Assembly (NCBI GenBank): GCA_963585895.1
Contig: OY757911.1
Location: 87,310,275-87,374,274, forward strand
Direction of reading: 5' to 3'
DNA length: 64,000 bases
Origin: Sepioteuthis lessoniana
Taxonomy: Eukaryota; Mollusca; Cephalopoda; Myopsida; Loliginidae
In this document: one piece after another, positions 22,975 to 33,789 of the stretch
Position numbering within the stretch: position 1 is the stretch's first letter
How the letters are laid out: each line of letters opens with the position of its first letter
Notes under the pieces: model-generated
Database searches by the model: none
What the model was told of the DNA's origin: nothing
Seen by the model: only the letters and a program-made list of their open reading frames with translations
Made by a program: the position numbers and the translations under genes

Positions 22975-24655
22975 ACGCTGACTGTAACTCTGCAAAGAGA
23001 TAAGACTCCCTCCAAGGTGTTCTGAGTATAAAACTAACCCGAATCGGCTGAGGAAGCTCTAGTTCTAGAGGTAATACCCCAAAAGAGAGGGAATGCCTCT
23101 TCTGGCTATGAAACTAACCCGAATCGGCTGATGAAGCACTAGTTCTAGAGGTAATACCCCAAAAGAGAGGGAATGCCTCTTCTGGCTATGAAACTAACCC
23201 GAATCGGCTGATGAAGCACTTGTTCTAGAGGTAATACCCCAAAAAGAGAGGGAAGGCCTCTTCTGGCTATGAAACTAACCCGAATCGGCTGATAAAGCAC
23301 TAGTTCTAGAGGTAATACCCAAAAAGAGAGGGAAGGCCTCTTCTGGCTATGAAACTAACCCGAATCGGCTGATGAAGCACTAGTTCTAGAGGTAATACCC
23401 CAAAAGAGAGGGAAGGCCTCTTCTGGCTATGAAACTAACCCGAATCGGCTGATGAAGCACTAGTTCTAGAGGTAATACCCCAAAAGAGAGGGAAGGCCTC
23501 TTCTGGCTATGAAACTAACCCGAATCGGCTGATGAAGCACTAGTTCTAGAGGTAATACCCCAAAAAGAGAGGGAAGGCCTCTTCTGGCTATGAAACTAAC
23601 CCGAATCGGCTGATGAAGCACTTGTTCTAGAGGTAATACCCCAAAAGAGAGGGAAGGCCTCTTCTGGCTATGAAACTAACCCGAATCGGCTGATGAAGCA
23701 CTAGTTCTAGAGGTAATACCCCAAAAGAGAGGGTAGGGCTGTTCTGGGTATGAAATTAACCTGAATCGGTCGGTGAGGCACAAGTTTTTAGAGGTAATAC
23801 CCCAAAAAGGAGGCTGTCTCAGGTATGAAACTAACCAGCATCATTAACCGATGAGGCACCAGTTCTTGAGGTAAGATCCGAAAAGAGGAGCTGTCCCAGG
23901 TATCAATGAAACTCACCAGCATCTTCCGATGAGGCACCAGTTCTGGAGGTTAGACCACAAAAAAAGGGGATTTACTGAGTATGAAACTAACCTGAAACGG
24001 CCGATGAGGTACCAGTTCTGGAAGTAATACCCCAAAAAGGGGGCTGTCCTAAGTATGAAACTAGCCTGCATCAGCCAAAAGACGCCAGTACTGGAGGTAA
24101 GACCCAAAAAAGTGGTTAGAGCTGTTCTGGGTATGAAACTAACCTGAATCAGAGTTGGAGGTAAGACACAAAAAAGAGGGGGGTATAAAACTAACCGGCA
24201 TTAACCGATGAGGCACCAGTTCTGAAGGTAAGCCCCAAAGAAGAGAGGGTGTCCTTTATATGAAACTCACCTGCATCTGCCGATGAGGTCCCAAATCTGG
24301 AGGTAAGACCCTAAAAAGAAGAGATGTCCTGGGAATTAAACTAACCTGCATCTGCAGGTGAGACACCAGTTCTGGAGATCTACTGAGAATGGAGTACTCC
24401 TTCATTGCCATTAATCCCATATCCACTTTGACTCGCACTGGTAGTACTTGTTATAGTCCTATATATGAGTCAAATAGATATGTTTGCAAATTATTACTTA
24501 AGGATTCTTGATATTATATAATTATCTTCCAAAAATATAAGAAACAACTACAGAAAAAATGTAAATATAAATATACAATATATACAATCTTTTAACCTAT
24601 TTGCATAAAAAACTCAAATGTTTTGATGAGTCGTTAAAATGAATAAATAAATAAA
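22975..24655 (+). mobile_element. Family R copy with an expanded 80-bp satellite inside
   Basis: The left flank (CTGACTGTAACTCTGCAAAG then TAAGACTCC) matches the R 5' core. The right flank from 24370 (GGAGTACTCCTTCATTGCCA then GTCCTATATATGAGTC) matches the rest of the core. The 3' end near 24620-24655 carries the degenerate R tail and (AATA)n. Between them one segment of the core has been multiplied about 17 times. No target-site duplication was confirmed. Confidence 0.7.
23030..24375 (+). repeat. 80-bp tandem satellite derived from R core
   Basis: The unit contains GAAACTAACCCGAATCGG, GCACTAGTTCTAGAGG and GAGAGGGAAGGCCTCTTC. About nine units at 23030-23750 are nearly identical, and about eight at 23750-24375 are strongly diverged. 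Each unit aligns to the R core segment that reads CCCCAAAAAGGG, GTGTCCTGG, CTGCATCTG, GAGGC and CCAGTTCTGGAG. The homogeneous left part indicates recent unequal exchange or conversion. Confidence 0.9.
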
Positions 24656-24773
24656 TAATCATCTTACGGCACACAGCTTTTTTTGTTGCATAGCAGAGAA
24701 GAAAGTGACTACAATACTTATAAAAATATTCATCTCTCTTGTTTATTACGAAAGGTGACGAAATGGTTGCTTA

Positions 24774-24808
<35 letters not shown>
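24774..24808. repeat. (GA)n microsatellite
   Basis: About 17 GA units. Confidence 0.9.
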
Positions 24809-24811
<3 letters not shown>

Positions 24812-25284
24812 GAACTGCCAAGATTTGCATCAAATCTTCTTAGCCTTGCTTCTTCACTCTGTCTCCACGAGGCTGACACAGGGAAAACTTCAAACATTTA
24901 ATCATCTTCGTTTCTTCTTCGTATTTCTTTCGCAGAAGACAAATACTTAACCCAGGGCCGTCGGGCTCCCACCCTGGGCTGGCTTCCAAGACGGCATGAC
25001 GTCTCGTGTCACTGCTCCTGCTTACTCTCACACTGCTGGCTACCAAGAGATTGCTTGGAGGTAAAAAACATTCTGTCGTTATATATTTTTCGGACACCTA
25101 CGCACTCTTTCTGTGCAATTCACGTGGCATTTTCGCAGTCCCTTGTTTACCTTACGACATTGGTGCACATTCTGTTTGTAAATCCACGAACCCACAAAGC
25201 CCATCAAAGGTCAATATGTAATATTCCTCCTTATCCTATTTTTCAAAATTTTTACTTGAGAACATTTTCTTAGCATCCTCCTCC

Positions 25285-25285
25285 G

Positions 25286-25328
<43 letters not shown>

Positions 25329-25345
25329 ATCTATCTATCTATCCT
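25285..25345. repeat. (TC)n(TATC)n microsatellite
   Basis: A TC run is followed by several CTAT units. Confidence 0.9.
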
Positions 25346-25504
25346 TACAAAAGAAGCAACATCAAAATAAAACAATAATGATACAAAAATTTGAAGGTGA
25401 CCTATTCGTTATGTAACATTTTCCTGTTCTTATAATTATCTGGAACTACCTCTATGCAATTTCTTCGCATGAGTTTTTTTTAATATATCGCCTTGTCGGT
25501 GAAG

Positions 25505-25835
25505 CTTGAAATATGTTGACTGTATCCCCTGAAGAGACGTATGACCCCTCAAAAAAGGGGTTTAAGCAGCATCTGATGGTGAGGCTCCAGTTCAGGAGTT
25601 TTAGGGAGTGTGCCATTACTCCCAGGTCCACTTTTCCCTGGATTAGTAATACTTGTTAGTCTCTCATGTATGGGTCAAGTAGATCTATTCGAAAATTATT
25701 CCTATTTTGTGTGCAAAAAATGTTAAGAAACAAATAGACAAGAAATGTAAATATGAATATGATTTCCAAAACTCTAGGCATAAAATAGCCCTATATGAGT
25801 TGACATGCAATTAAAATCAATCAATTAATAACATA
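25505..25835 (+). mobile_element. Family R copy, short form
   Basis: Sense core (CTGTATCCCCTGAAGAG, CATCTGATGGTGAGGCTCCA, CATTACTCCCAGGTCCACTT) and a short middle with CAAGAAATGTAAATATGAA. The tail reads AGGCATAAAATAGCCCTATA, then (AATC)n. It shows how core and tail are linked in one ~330-bp unit. Confidence 0.7.
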
Positions 25836-25839
25836 ATTA

Positions 25840-26690
25840 GTAAGTATTTTTGTTTCAGTTTTGTAGAAACAACTTTTATCGTAATTCTTACCATGATCGC
25901 AAAATACAGATTCTTTCAAAATTTCAACAGGTATCAACGAGTTTTTTTTTTTTTTTTTTTGTTTTTGTTTTGTTTTGTTTTTTATATGTTCTTGTAGTTT
26001 CACCGTATCTTATTATGAACATATATGTGATTTTCTGTTCTTGAAAAAATATGTAATTCTCAAGTCTTGTCTTTTCACACTGCGTAAACAGATACTTCAG
26101 CTAGTATTGAGCAATTTTAATATATTATATTTAGAACTATTTGTTATTCTTTTCTTTAACAGCCTCTAAATAACATCGTCTATAATAATAAATGAATGAC
26201 ACAAATAAGTTTTCTTGCTAAAGGCTGCTAAACGTAGGAATTTTGTTAAAAAGGTCTTCCAATGGATGCCAAGGGTCAGCAAAAGAAACAATATTTAAAT
26301 AAATTAAAAGCCATCTAAGTAGCATTCGAAAAAAATATTGCCATATATTTGATACAAGAAGATATATATCATCCAATCTTTTCTTTTCGTTTCCCCATTC
26401 CATTTCTTGATTTTTGGCCAGATCTCTTTTCAAAAGCAGAATCGAATAACAGCCAAATTGATTGCATCTGTCTATTTCTGCTGATGTGATTTTGAATGAA
26501 GTCGTCTGATTGCTTGAGACCAATGAGTAGGGGGTTGTTTTTATTATCTCTTCATATTTTGATTGGAGTTTAATTTTAGAATCGGATATGTTCAGGTAAC
26601 CACACCAGGCTTCAAAAATCTTTTAGACATTCAATCAAGTGTTTTTAGGGATAAAGATGGGCCTTCATTGGTTTTCTTCCCTCTGACATC
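25840..26690. other. No gene recognised
   Basis: AT-rich. A 101-codon open frame on the minus strand (26523-26218) has no recognisable domain and no supporting context. Confidence 0.4.
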
Positions 26691-26797
26691 GTGTCAAACT
26701 TGTTTTCATCTTCTTTTCTATTTCGTCTTCTTTTCTTTCTTTTTCCTCTACTCTTTTTCTTTCCGTCTCCCCTTTTCTCTTTTTATAAAATTCTCTG

Positions 26798-26854
<57 letters not shown>

Positions 26855-27050
26855 TCCTCCTTCTGTCTATTTCTTTTTCTTTTTTTATGACTCACTTCAT
26901 TCTGTTTCTGCCTCCTTTTCTTCCTTCTCTTCTCCCTATTTTGTCTCCAGATCCCTCTGAGTTTCTGTTTCTCCTTCCCTCCTTCTCTTACATATCTTCG
27001 TTTCTTATTTACTCACCCTCTCACCCTTATCTTCAGACTATTTCTCACTG
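26690..27050. repeat. Long pyrimidine-rich tract with (CT)n core
   Basis: About 360 bp strongly biased to C and T on the plus strand, with an uninterrupted (CT)n run at 26800-26848. Open frames here are low-complexity artefacts (SLSLSL). Confidence 0.85.
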
Positions 27051-27164
27051 ATATGTAGAAACTCTGTTGATGACAGCCATAGTGTCTGGAATTTGACTAA
27101 AAACTCAATATGCAATTACAGAAAATAATAGTTCTCATCTACCTTGGTGAAAAATAAAATTGCA

Positions 27165-27235
27165 ACAGCCTCATTTGGTTTGGTTCATTTATCTAAAGGC
27201 ATATCAACTCTTCATGGGTTATTTAATGCCAAAAT
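27165..27235 (-). mobile_element. Family R 3' tail fragment
   Basis: Reversed tail: AAGGCATATCAACTCTTCAT then GGGTTATTTAATGCC. No core found next to it. Confidence 0.5.
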
Positions 27236-27317
27236 TTTACTCATTTCTAAACGTTCGATTTCAGTCATTTTTTAAACTTCCTTTCCAATTTTTATAAAAT
27301 GCACTTTTTTATTTGTA

Positions 27318-28209
27318 CAGGGTGGAATGATAAAATTGTCGTCCTAAAGAAAACAACACTACAGCTTTATTTTAAAACTTTTATTGAAAAAATCAATTCA
27401 GGTAACTTGATTATGTAGTAAAGCTGACATCAATTCAATGTTGCCGCCTTCAGCCTCAATCACCGCCTCGATACGGATCCCGAACTGGGAGCATGCCTTT
27501 TCCACAAGCGCTGGCGGTAGCTCGGCGGATGGCGGTGATCAGGCTGGCTTTGGTGTTGTGGGAGGTCATGTTGGTGATGTTCTCGACGTATGACCAAACG
27601 AAGTAGTCCAGCGGGTTCAGGTCGGGTGAGGAGGGGGCAATGAGAAAAGGGTACAAAGTCGTAGCACTCCTGAAGCCAAGCCTAGGTCTTCTTGGACTTG
27701 TGAGCCGGCGCCGAGTCCTGCTGCCATACCCAAGGTCTGCCATCGGCCACCTGATTGCACCAGTGGATCACCACACTCTTCAGCACATCCAGGTACACTT
27801 TGGTGTTGACTTTCAAGCCAACTTCGAAGAAGTGAGGTGGCATGATGTGGCCCTCACTTGAAACCACACCAAAGACCATAACCATAGCCGGAAACTTCGT
27901 TTTCATCACCCTGCGCACGTCCCTGTTATTCGTGGCAATCCAGATTTGCAATTTGAGAATGCTGGCAATGGTCCTGTTGTCATAACTTGGATCGGTAGAG
28001 AGCATGATTTGTACAGCGGCGCATCTCCGATCTCGCTCGTTGAACATTGTGTCACTTTCAGACATGATAAAAGGCTCCTATCGCTCTTGGGATTTGTACA
28101 CAACTGGCCAATTAATAGATGGTCTGCAACAAAAAAAGAAAACCGGTTTTCATTAAACGGAAATGGAATCATGTCTTTTCTAGGACGACAATTTTATCGT
28201 TCGACCCTG
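27318..28209 (-). mobile_element. Mariner-like transposon, internally deleted (892 bp)
   Basis: The ends CAGGGTGGAATGATAAAATT and, reversed, CAGGGTCGAACGATAAAATT continue into matching TGTCGTCCTA. This gives ~29-bp terminal inverted repeats with two mismatches. TA flanks both sides (27316-27317 and 28210-28211), as expected for this superfamily. Inside is a broken transposase on the minus strand. The element is shorter than the usual 1.2-1.4 kb. Confidence 0.85.
27430..28065 (-). pseudogene. Mariner-like DDD transposase, deleted and frameshifted
   Basis: Starts MSESDTMFNERDRR. After about 40 codons it jumps to a late part of the catalytic domain (VMKTKFPAMVMVFGVVSSEG). It continues to GRPWVWQQDSAPAHKSKKT, which carries the second catalytic Asp. 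After a frameshift near 27680 it reads IAPSSPDLNPLDYFVW, which carries the third. The helix-turn-helix region and the first catalytic Asp are lost in the internal deletion. The protein would cut nothing, but the intact inverted repeats could still be used by an active relative. Confidence 0.8.
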
Positions 28210-28261
28210 TATATAATTGTTTGTTTGCGCTGTTATATCAAATATTCCGATCTAAGAGACA

Positions 28262-28440
28262 GGCTTAATGGTGTAATGGTTAAAGTAGTGGACAGCAGCC
28301 TCGAAGTAATACCCTTTAGAAAAGCATGAACTCCCTTATCCCTCCCAGCTATAGGTTGAATAGTACCAATGCTGTTCCTCTACAATGATGGTTTTGGCAT
28401 TAAGTTACCCACGAAAGTTGATATAATATTAAACAAAGAA
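28262..28440 (+). mobile_element. tRNA-headed SINE type B, diverged
   Basis: The head GGTGTAATGGTTAAAGTAGT is followed by GCATGAACTCCCTTATCC and GGTTGAATAGTACCAATG. The tail is TTTGGCATTAAGTTACCC, then GTTGATATAATATTAAAC. Same organisation as the better-preserved copy at 39426-39668. Confidence 0.6.
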
Positions 28441-28488
28441 ACCAAACTAAACCAAAACAATCTAATATGAGTAATTTGCATTCAGTTG

Positions 28489-29610
28489 TCACTTGTTTGT
28501 GGCCATTACTCTCAGTTCCCTCGTCGCTTCATCAATCTCTTGGTGAATGTACCAAGTGCCCCAACTACAATTGGTATTACCGTCATAGTTTTTCAGTTCT
28601 CTAGCAAGGTCTTTGTACTTATTTTTCTTTTCGATTTCTTTCAGTTTTACCCCGTGACCAGCCGAAACGGCAAAATCCAATATTCGGCAGGTTCTCTTTC
28701 TTCTTTTTTTTTTTGCTATCACTAGGTCTGATCATCCGGCCGAGATTAGATGATCCGTTTATGTATCAAAATCTCCGAGAAGTCTATGCGTCTCATTCTC
28801 CAGGACGGCTTCTGGGTTGTGTATATATCATTTGTCCGTCGGGTCAAGTGTAAACTTTTTGCACAATTCCCAGTTGATCACTTTCCTCACCCAGTTCTGT
28901 CTAGTCTTAAATTTGTTACATTGGCTTATGTGATTGATCGTTTCGTCACATAACCTACATTTGCTATTTTGTTGTGCCTTATCTATTCTTGATTTGATAT
29001 AATTGGTCTTTATGGAATTGTTTTTTGCTGCTATCTCAAGGGATTCTTTTTCTCTATAAAGGTTTCCCTTTCTTAGCCACGTCCAAGATTTCTCATGTAA
29101 GATTTCGCCTGTTTGTCGCTTGAAATGTCCATACATTTATTTTTCTTCCCATTTTTGTTTTCTGATTATTTTTCTTCTGTTGATTTTCGCATTGTCTGTA
29201 TTGTCTCTGGTAACTGTAATCAGTATTCCTCCGCACTTTTTTATGCAATCTTCGAGTCGTTGTATCGATGCATCAACGCTATCTACAATACTGGCAAGTC
29301 TTCGTCCTCCCTCTTTTCTTGGCACATACAGTCTGTCTACATCATTTAAATAACGCAACAAGGATAAAACCAACAAACCCATCTGTTGGACAAATCTAGG
29401 ACAAATTCGAATATTTTTTAAAAAGAACAAATGCACAATGCACATAGATATTCTCATACACATATGCATTTTCTTCTTATATACATCAGGAGCTGGTATC
29501 TCTGTTTTAAGTATTGTCCTTTTTGAACTCCTGACACTGAACTTTGCACTCTTTTTCCCTCTCAGGCCATTCCTATCGCTTGTCATTTCCTGACTTATAG
29601 TTTCCACCAG
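28489..29610 (-). pseudogene. LINE family 2, C-terminal half
   Basis: Minus-strand frames in order: DVDRLYVPRKEGGRRLASI with DASIQRLEDCIKK (29360-29230); WEEKQMYGHFKRQ and SWTWLRKGNLYREKESL (29150-29040); a zinc-finger-like CRLCDETINHISQC (about 28965); WVRKVINWELCKKF; and, after a decayed gap, RTCRILDFAVSAGHGVKLKE with ARELKN (28690-28580). The expected spacing CxxC-x8-H-x4-C is shortened here. This tail occurs in a widespread animal LINE type. The reverse transcriptase core is not in this copy. A second copy is at 61940-63130. Frameshifts and gaps show it is dead. Confidence 0.65.
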
Positions 29611-29759
29611 TTATTGATGTCTATGCTCGTTCTGATGATCGAGTTGCCAGAGCATATTATAATCGCTGATTCCTTCATTCTTATTTGCTTATGCTGCTCC
29701 CTCTCCATTATATTGATTTCAAGGGTTTGCAGTCTCCTTTCTCATTTCACTTAAGGCCA

Positions 29760-30770
29760 ACTTGACCGTAGTATTTCCACTGAATATAGTTTTCGGTGTT
29801 TCTTGAGCTTTATTCTTAAAAGTTGACAGGACTTGCTCTTTAACTCACTGCTGCATATACATGGAATTTGATTGTTCTTGATCATATTTTCCTTTGAGGA
29901 GAAGGTCAAGTATTTTAGTTGGGTATCAGAAAGGTGTGGAGCTGCTTTTGAATACTTTCCTGAAATTGTGCGAACCACATGTTGCCAGTAAGCTAAGTCT
30001 GGCATAAGTGTGCAAATATAGATCACTTAGTGTGGAATGACTTCCTAAACTTGATCACTGTTCAATAGCCAATGACGAAACAACCATTTACAAAACTCAA
30101 GTTGATAGCAGTAGGAAATCCATGAAAATCGGGGCTTGTGCTGTGGTAAGCACCAAAAGTATTGACTAAACTTAGTTTGACTCAAAGTCCAAGGTCAGAA
30201 GTTTGGGCATACAGTAAGAATCAAACTCAGCTCGCTAACCACTGCATCACATGAGTCGCTCAGATCTGTCAGTATTGATTCTCAGAAAAACAGCGCATAC
30301 AATGAGATTTATATATCATGATGTATTATCCACGACGGTCTTTAATTGTTTAGATTAATATTTTCCTGATTACCGTTTCCGACGGTACACTTTAGAAGTA
30401 TATGACTCGCAATGCTGTAAGAAATCCCTCCCCAAAAAATCTGTAGCCGCTATGTTTTGAACTGGACAACAACCGGGTCAGTTAGCTTTTGTCTTTTAAC
30501 TGTTATTTAAACGTACGTCTTATATTTTATAATGTGTATAAAAGTGAAATCTTTGCTGAACATTATCTGTGATTTAAATGAAAAAGTCAATTAATCTGAA
30601 TCCTACTTTACAAATGAACTATTAAAAAATAGGCAAAAGATTTTTATACTTTCGGAAATATTGCATAGTGTTTGAAAACCTACGTTTGTGTAAAAATGGA
30701 ATGCCTTTAAGATTGCGATAAACCGTGAATAAGGATTCTTCAATGAATTTTTAAAATAACCCAACTATGG
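29760..30770. other. Mostly unassigned; possible SINE at 30130-30265
   Basis: No gene seen. On the minus strand 30265-30130 has a tRNA-like head: TGATGCAGTGGTTAGCGAGC, then GAGTTTGATTC as a B-box-like element. The rest is AT-rich sequence. Confidence 0.35.
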
Positions 30771-31108
30771 GCTTTACTAAGTTAAAACTTGATACATGTA
30801 CAAGGGAAAGGGACAAGTAGTAAGGAAAGGAAAGGGAATTTTTCCACCCAAGATATACCTCGGAAGCCATGGGAAGCAACGTGGTGGACGTATAGGCGGA
30901 GGAACCCAACAATGGTTCAACGACAAGCCTAATCAGGCGCTGGTCGGACGAACCCCGCGGGTCAAAGACTAAAATCAAATAGTTCGATCGGGAACTACAA
31001 TACTCATCTTTCAGGATGGCGTCTATGGATGAGAATAAAACAGCTATCGAAAGGTTACCATGATTCATACTCAAACCACGGGTAAAAAAGAGGCGCATCC
31101 TGCGCAGG

Positions 31109-31980
31109 TTGGAGCTCTGGTCCCAGTGTTCGAAAAAGTCAGCTACAGAACTCAAACTAAAACAAAAATTACTTAAATGTAAAAGCACAATACAAATAGC
31201 GATATTCAACGCTACAACTTTAAATAGAAAAGGCCAACAACCGGAGCTGACAGCTTCTACGATATTTCATGATATAGACATGGTATGTGTACAAGAACAC
31301 AGATACCTTCATAGCGAATGTATAAAACACCACAATACTGGCAATGGATGGACGATTGTCTCGGCATCTGCAAGGGAAAACTCTGTCAACGCCACGATAG
31401 GGGGTACTGATATGCTTATCGGTCCACCGACCCTAAAATCACTCAATAGCATCGAGAAAATACAACTGAGGATGATGGTAGCCACGTTTAATGGCAACCC
31501 CTGCACAACCATCATCTCCTGCTATAGCCTTACCAATGTTAGTGACGAAACGGACCTCATCGCCTTCTATAACGAGCAATCCTCCCTTGTTTGTAGCATC
31601 TCGAAACACAAAGTTCTCATCATCGGTAAAGACATGAATACCCAAATAGCTAAAAACGTAAAGAATAAATTTAGCTTACTCAAGTCATCAAACAGAAATT
31701 GGGAATATCAAACGGATTTCACACTAGAAAATAGATTAACATACTTTAATACTAAATTTCAGAAAAGAAAGGGAAAACTATAGATCTACACCTACGCAAA
31801 TAACGCTAAAGCACAGATAGACTACATCCTCATAAATAAGAAATGGAATAATTACGCATTGAATTGTGACGCATATTCCTCTTTTGAGGGTATATCCACC
31901 GATCATCGGATGGTCACGGCAATGATACTTGGCCTACGAAGGAATGCGGCCCCAACAACCACAACCGTACACTATGACTG
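31109..31980 (+). pseudogene. AP endonuclease domain of RTE-like LINE
   Basis: Reads IAIFNATTLNRKGQQPEL (start of the exonuclease-endonuclease-phosphatase fold), VCVQEHRYLH with the catalytic Glu, TIISCYSLTNVSDE, IIGKDMNTQIA with the Asp-Asn pair, and after one stop (TAG at 31781-31783) AQIDYILINKKW and STDHRMV with the catalytic Asp-His. All key residues are still visible. In the usual family sequence the Asp-Asn motif reads GGDMN; here the second Gly is Lys. This domain nicks target DNA in the nucleus so that reverse transcription can start at the nick. Confidence 0.8.
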
Positions 31981-32229
31981 GTTCTTGCTTAACAATATGG
32001 ATATAAGCGAACCCTAAGTATACCTAAAAGAACTAACAGAATACATCCAAAATCAGATCAATAAGATTAGAGACTCGATTGAAGAGGGATAGCATAGCAG
32101 ACAGTAAAGGAAGGGAGTAGAAGGGAGAGTACTGCGGGAGCTGAACTGAAAGCTGCCAGCGAAGAAAAACGAATACCCTTGTGGAAACAATATTTCGAGA
32201 ATTTACTCGGAAAACCTCCGAAAGTTACG

Positions 32230-33700
32230 AGAATTCACGAGAATTATTAGTAATCAACTCGACATAAAACTAGGGCAGTTTACGCTAGAACTCAACTTAG
32301 TACTTAAAAAAATTAAATATAGGAAAGCTGTATGGCTTGATGAAATTCCTCCAGAGGTATGGAAGACAAGGAAATTCGAGGACATACTGTTCCGACACTG
32401 CAACGCTGTATATAACAAGAACACAATAGACAGATGAAAAAACGGCTACATCCGCTTTCACCAAGAAAAGTGACCTCGGAATTGCCAACAACTACCAAGT
32501 TTTAACCATTACATCCATAGCGACCAAGATCTTTAATGCTCTGCTTCGCAATTTCATAGAACCTAATAGAGAAAATACCTAGGAAGAACCAAAATGGCTT
32601 TCGGAGAAATCGATCGATGACATCATAAATTTTGACAGCCCGTCGAATACTAGGTGTTCGGGCAAAAACCTCCAAACAGCACTATTATTCGTCGACTTCT
32701 CCAAGGTATTTGACTCCATACACAGAGGGAAGATGGGGCAAATAATTCTTGCCTAAGGTCTCCCCAAAGAAACCGCCGCTGCCATAATGTTGCTATATAA
32801 AACCCAAAAGTAAAAGTTCACTCACCAGATGGAGACACTGACTATGTTGACATTGTAGCAGGTATGCTGCAAGGAAATACATTAGCCCCATACCTGTTTA
32901 TTATCTGCCAAGACTACGTGCTTAGAATGTCTATGGATTTAATAAAAGAAAACAACTTCACGCTGGCAAAGGAAAGAAGCAGAAGATACTCCGCACAAAC
33001 TATTACGGACATGGACTACGCCGATGACATAGCGCGTCTACCAAATACACGCGTTCAAGCCGAATCCCTGTTACATAGTCGGGAACGAACAGCAGGGGGC
33101 ATAGGCCTCCATGTGAACGCAGACAAAACAAAATACATTTTCTTTGATCAAAGAGGTCACATCTCCGCACTAAATGGTGGTCTTCTGAAACTACAGGACA
33201 AGTTCACCTACCTAGGAAGCAGCATCTCATCAACAGAAAATGACATCATCACGTGACTGGCAAAGACATGGACAGCTATTGATAGGCTATCAGTCATATG
33301 AAAGTCAATTCTGACCAATAAATAAAACGCAGTTTTTTCCAAGCAGCGGTCGGATCAATACTGCTATATGGATGCACCACATGGACACTAACTTAGCGTT
33401 TGAAGAAAAAGCTTGATAGCTATTATACAAGAATGCTGCGAGCCATATTGAACATGTCCTGGAAGCAATACCCCACAAAATAGCAGCTGTATGGCCACCA
33501 ACTACTCATAAGAAAATACCCAGGTTAAACGAACCAGACATGCCGGATACTGCAAGAGAAGTAAGGACAAACCCATAAGCGATTTACTTTTGTGTACCCC
33601 CTTACATGGACGAGCAAAGCTTGGATGACCAGCTAGAACCTATCAACAACAGCTCTGTGTCGATAGAGGACGTAGCCTGGAGGACCTGCCAGGAGTGATG
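32230..33700 (+). pseudogene. Reverse transcriptase and C-terminal region of RTE-like LINE
   Basis: Broken frames give QLDIKLGQFT and DEIPPEVWKTRKFEDIL in the fingers region, GMLQGNTLAPYLFIICQDYV, and the catalytic palm motif DMDYADDIARL with YADD intact at 33017-33028. These are followed by GIGLHVNADKTKYIF, DKFTYLGSSISSTENDI, and after several stops RTRHAGYCKRSKD, GRAKLG-PARTY and DRDGWRES. Numerous frameshifts between 32410 and 32830 and stops after 33250 disable it. The length is shortened relative to the family by deletion. Confidence 0.8.
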
Positions 33701-33789
33701 GATGATAGAGATGGGTGGCGAGAGAGTTTCTGGGAAATCCGTGCTAGCAGTTGGACATGATGATGATGATGATGATGATGATGATGGCT

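Larger units (their letters stand above)
30830..33786 (+). mobile_element. RTE-like LINE, most complete copy, internally deleted
   Basis: It holds a 5' leader (about 30830-31190), an AP endonuclease domain, a reverse transcriptase domain, the C-terminal HAGYCKRS region and an (ATG)n tail ending at 33786. There is a single coding region with no separate first ORF, as in RTE-type elements. Four 5'-truncated relatives lie at 15185-15883, 16935-17290, 39832-40374 and 43784-44203. The linker between endonuclease and reverse transcriptase is much shortened near 32014. The 5' boundary is uncertain and no target-site duplication was found. Confidence 0.8.

Noticed and set aside
23110..23190. Hammerhead-ribozyme-like CTGATGA and GAAAC within each satellite unit
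   Set aside because: The bases between them do not form the required stem II, and CTGATGA is not kept in diverged units or in R copies.
22975..24655. A CRISPR-like repeat array
   Set aside because: The units are contiguous 80-bp repeats without unique spacers, in an animal genome, and derive from a dispersed element.
26563..27051. 162-codon open frame on the plus strand
   Set aside because: It covers a pyrimidine-rich tract, giving SLSLSL and F-rich low-complexity protein only.
30751..31209. 152-codon open frame on the minus strand
   Set aside because: It is a shadow of the LINE 5' leader and endonuclease start on the plus strand.
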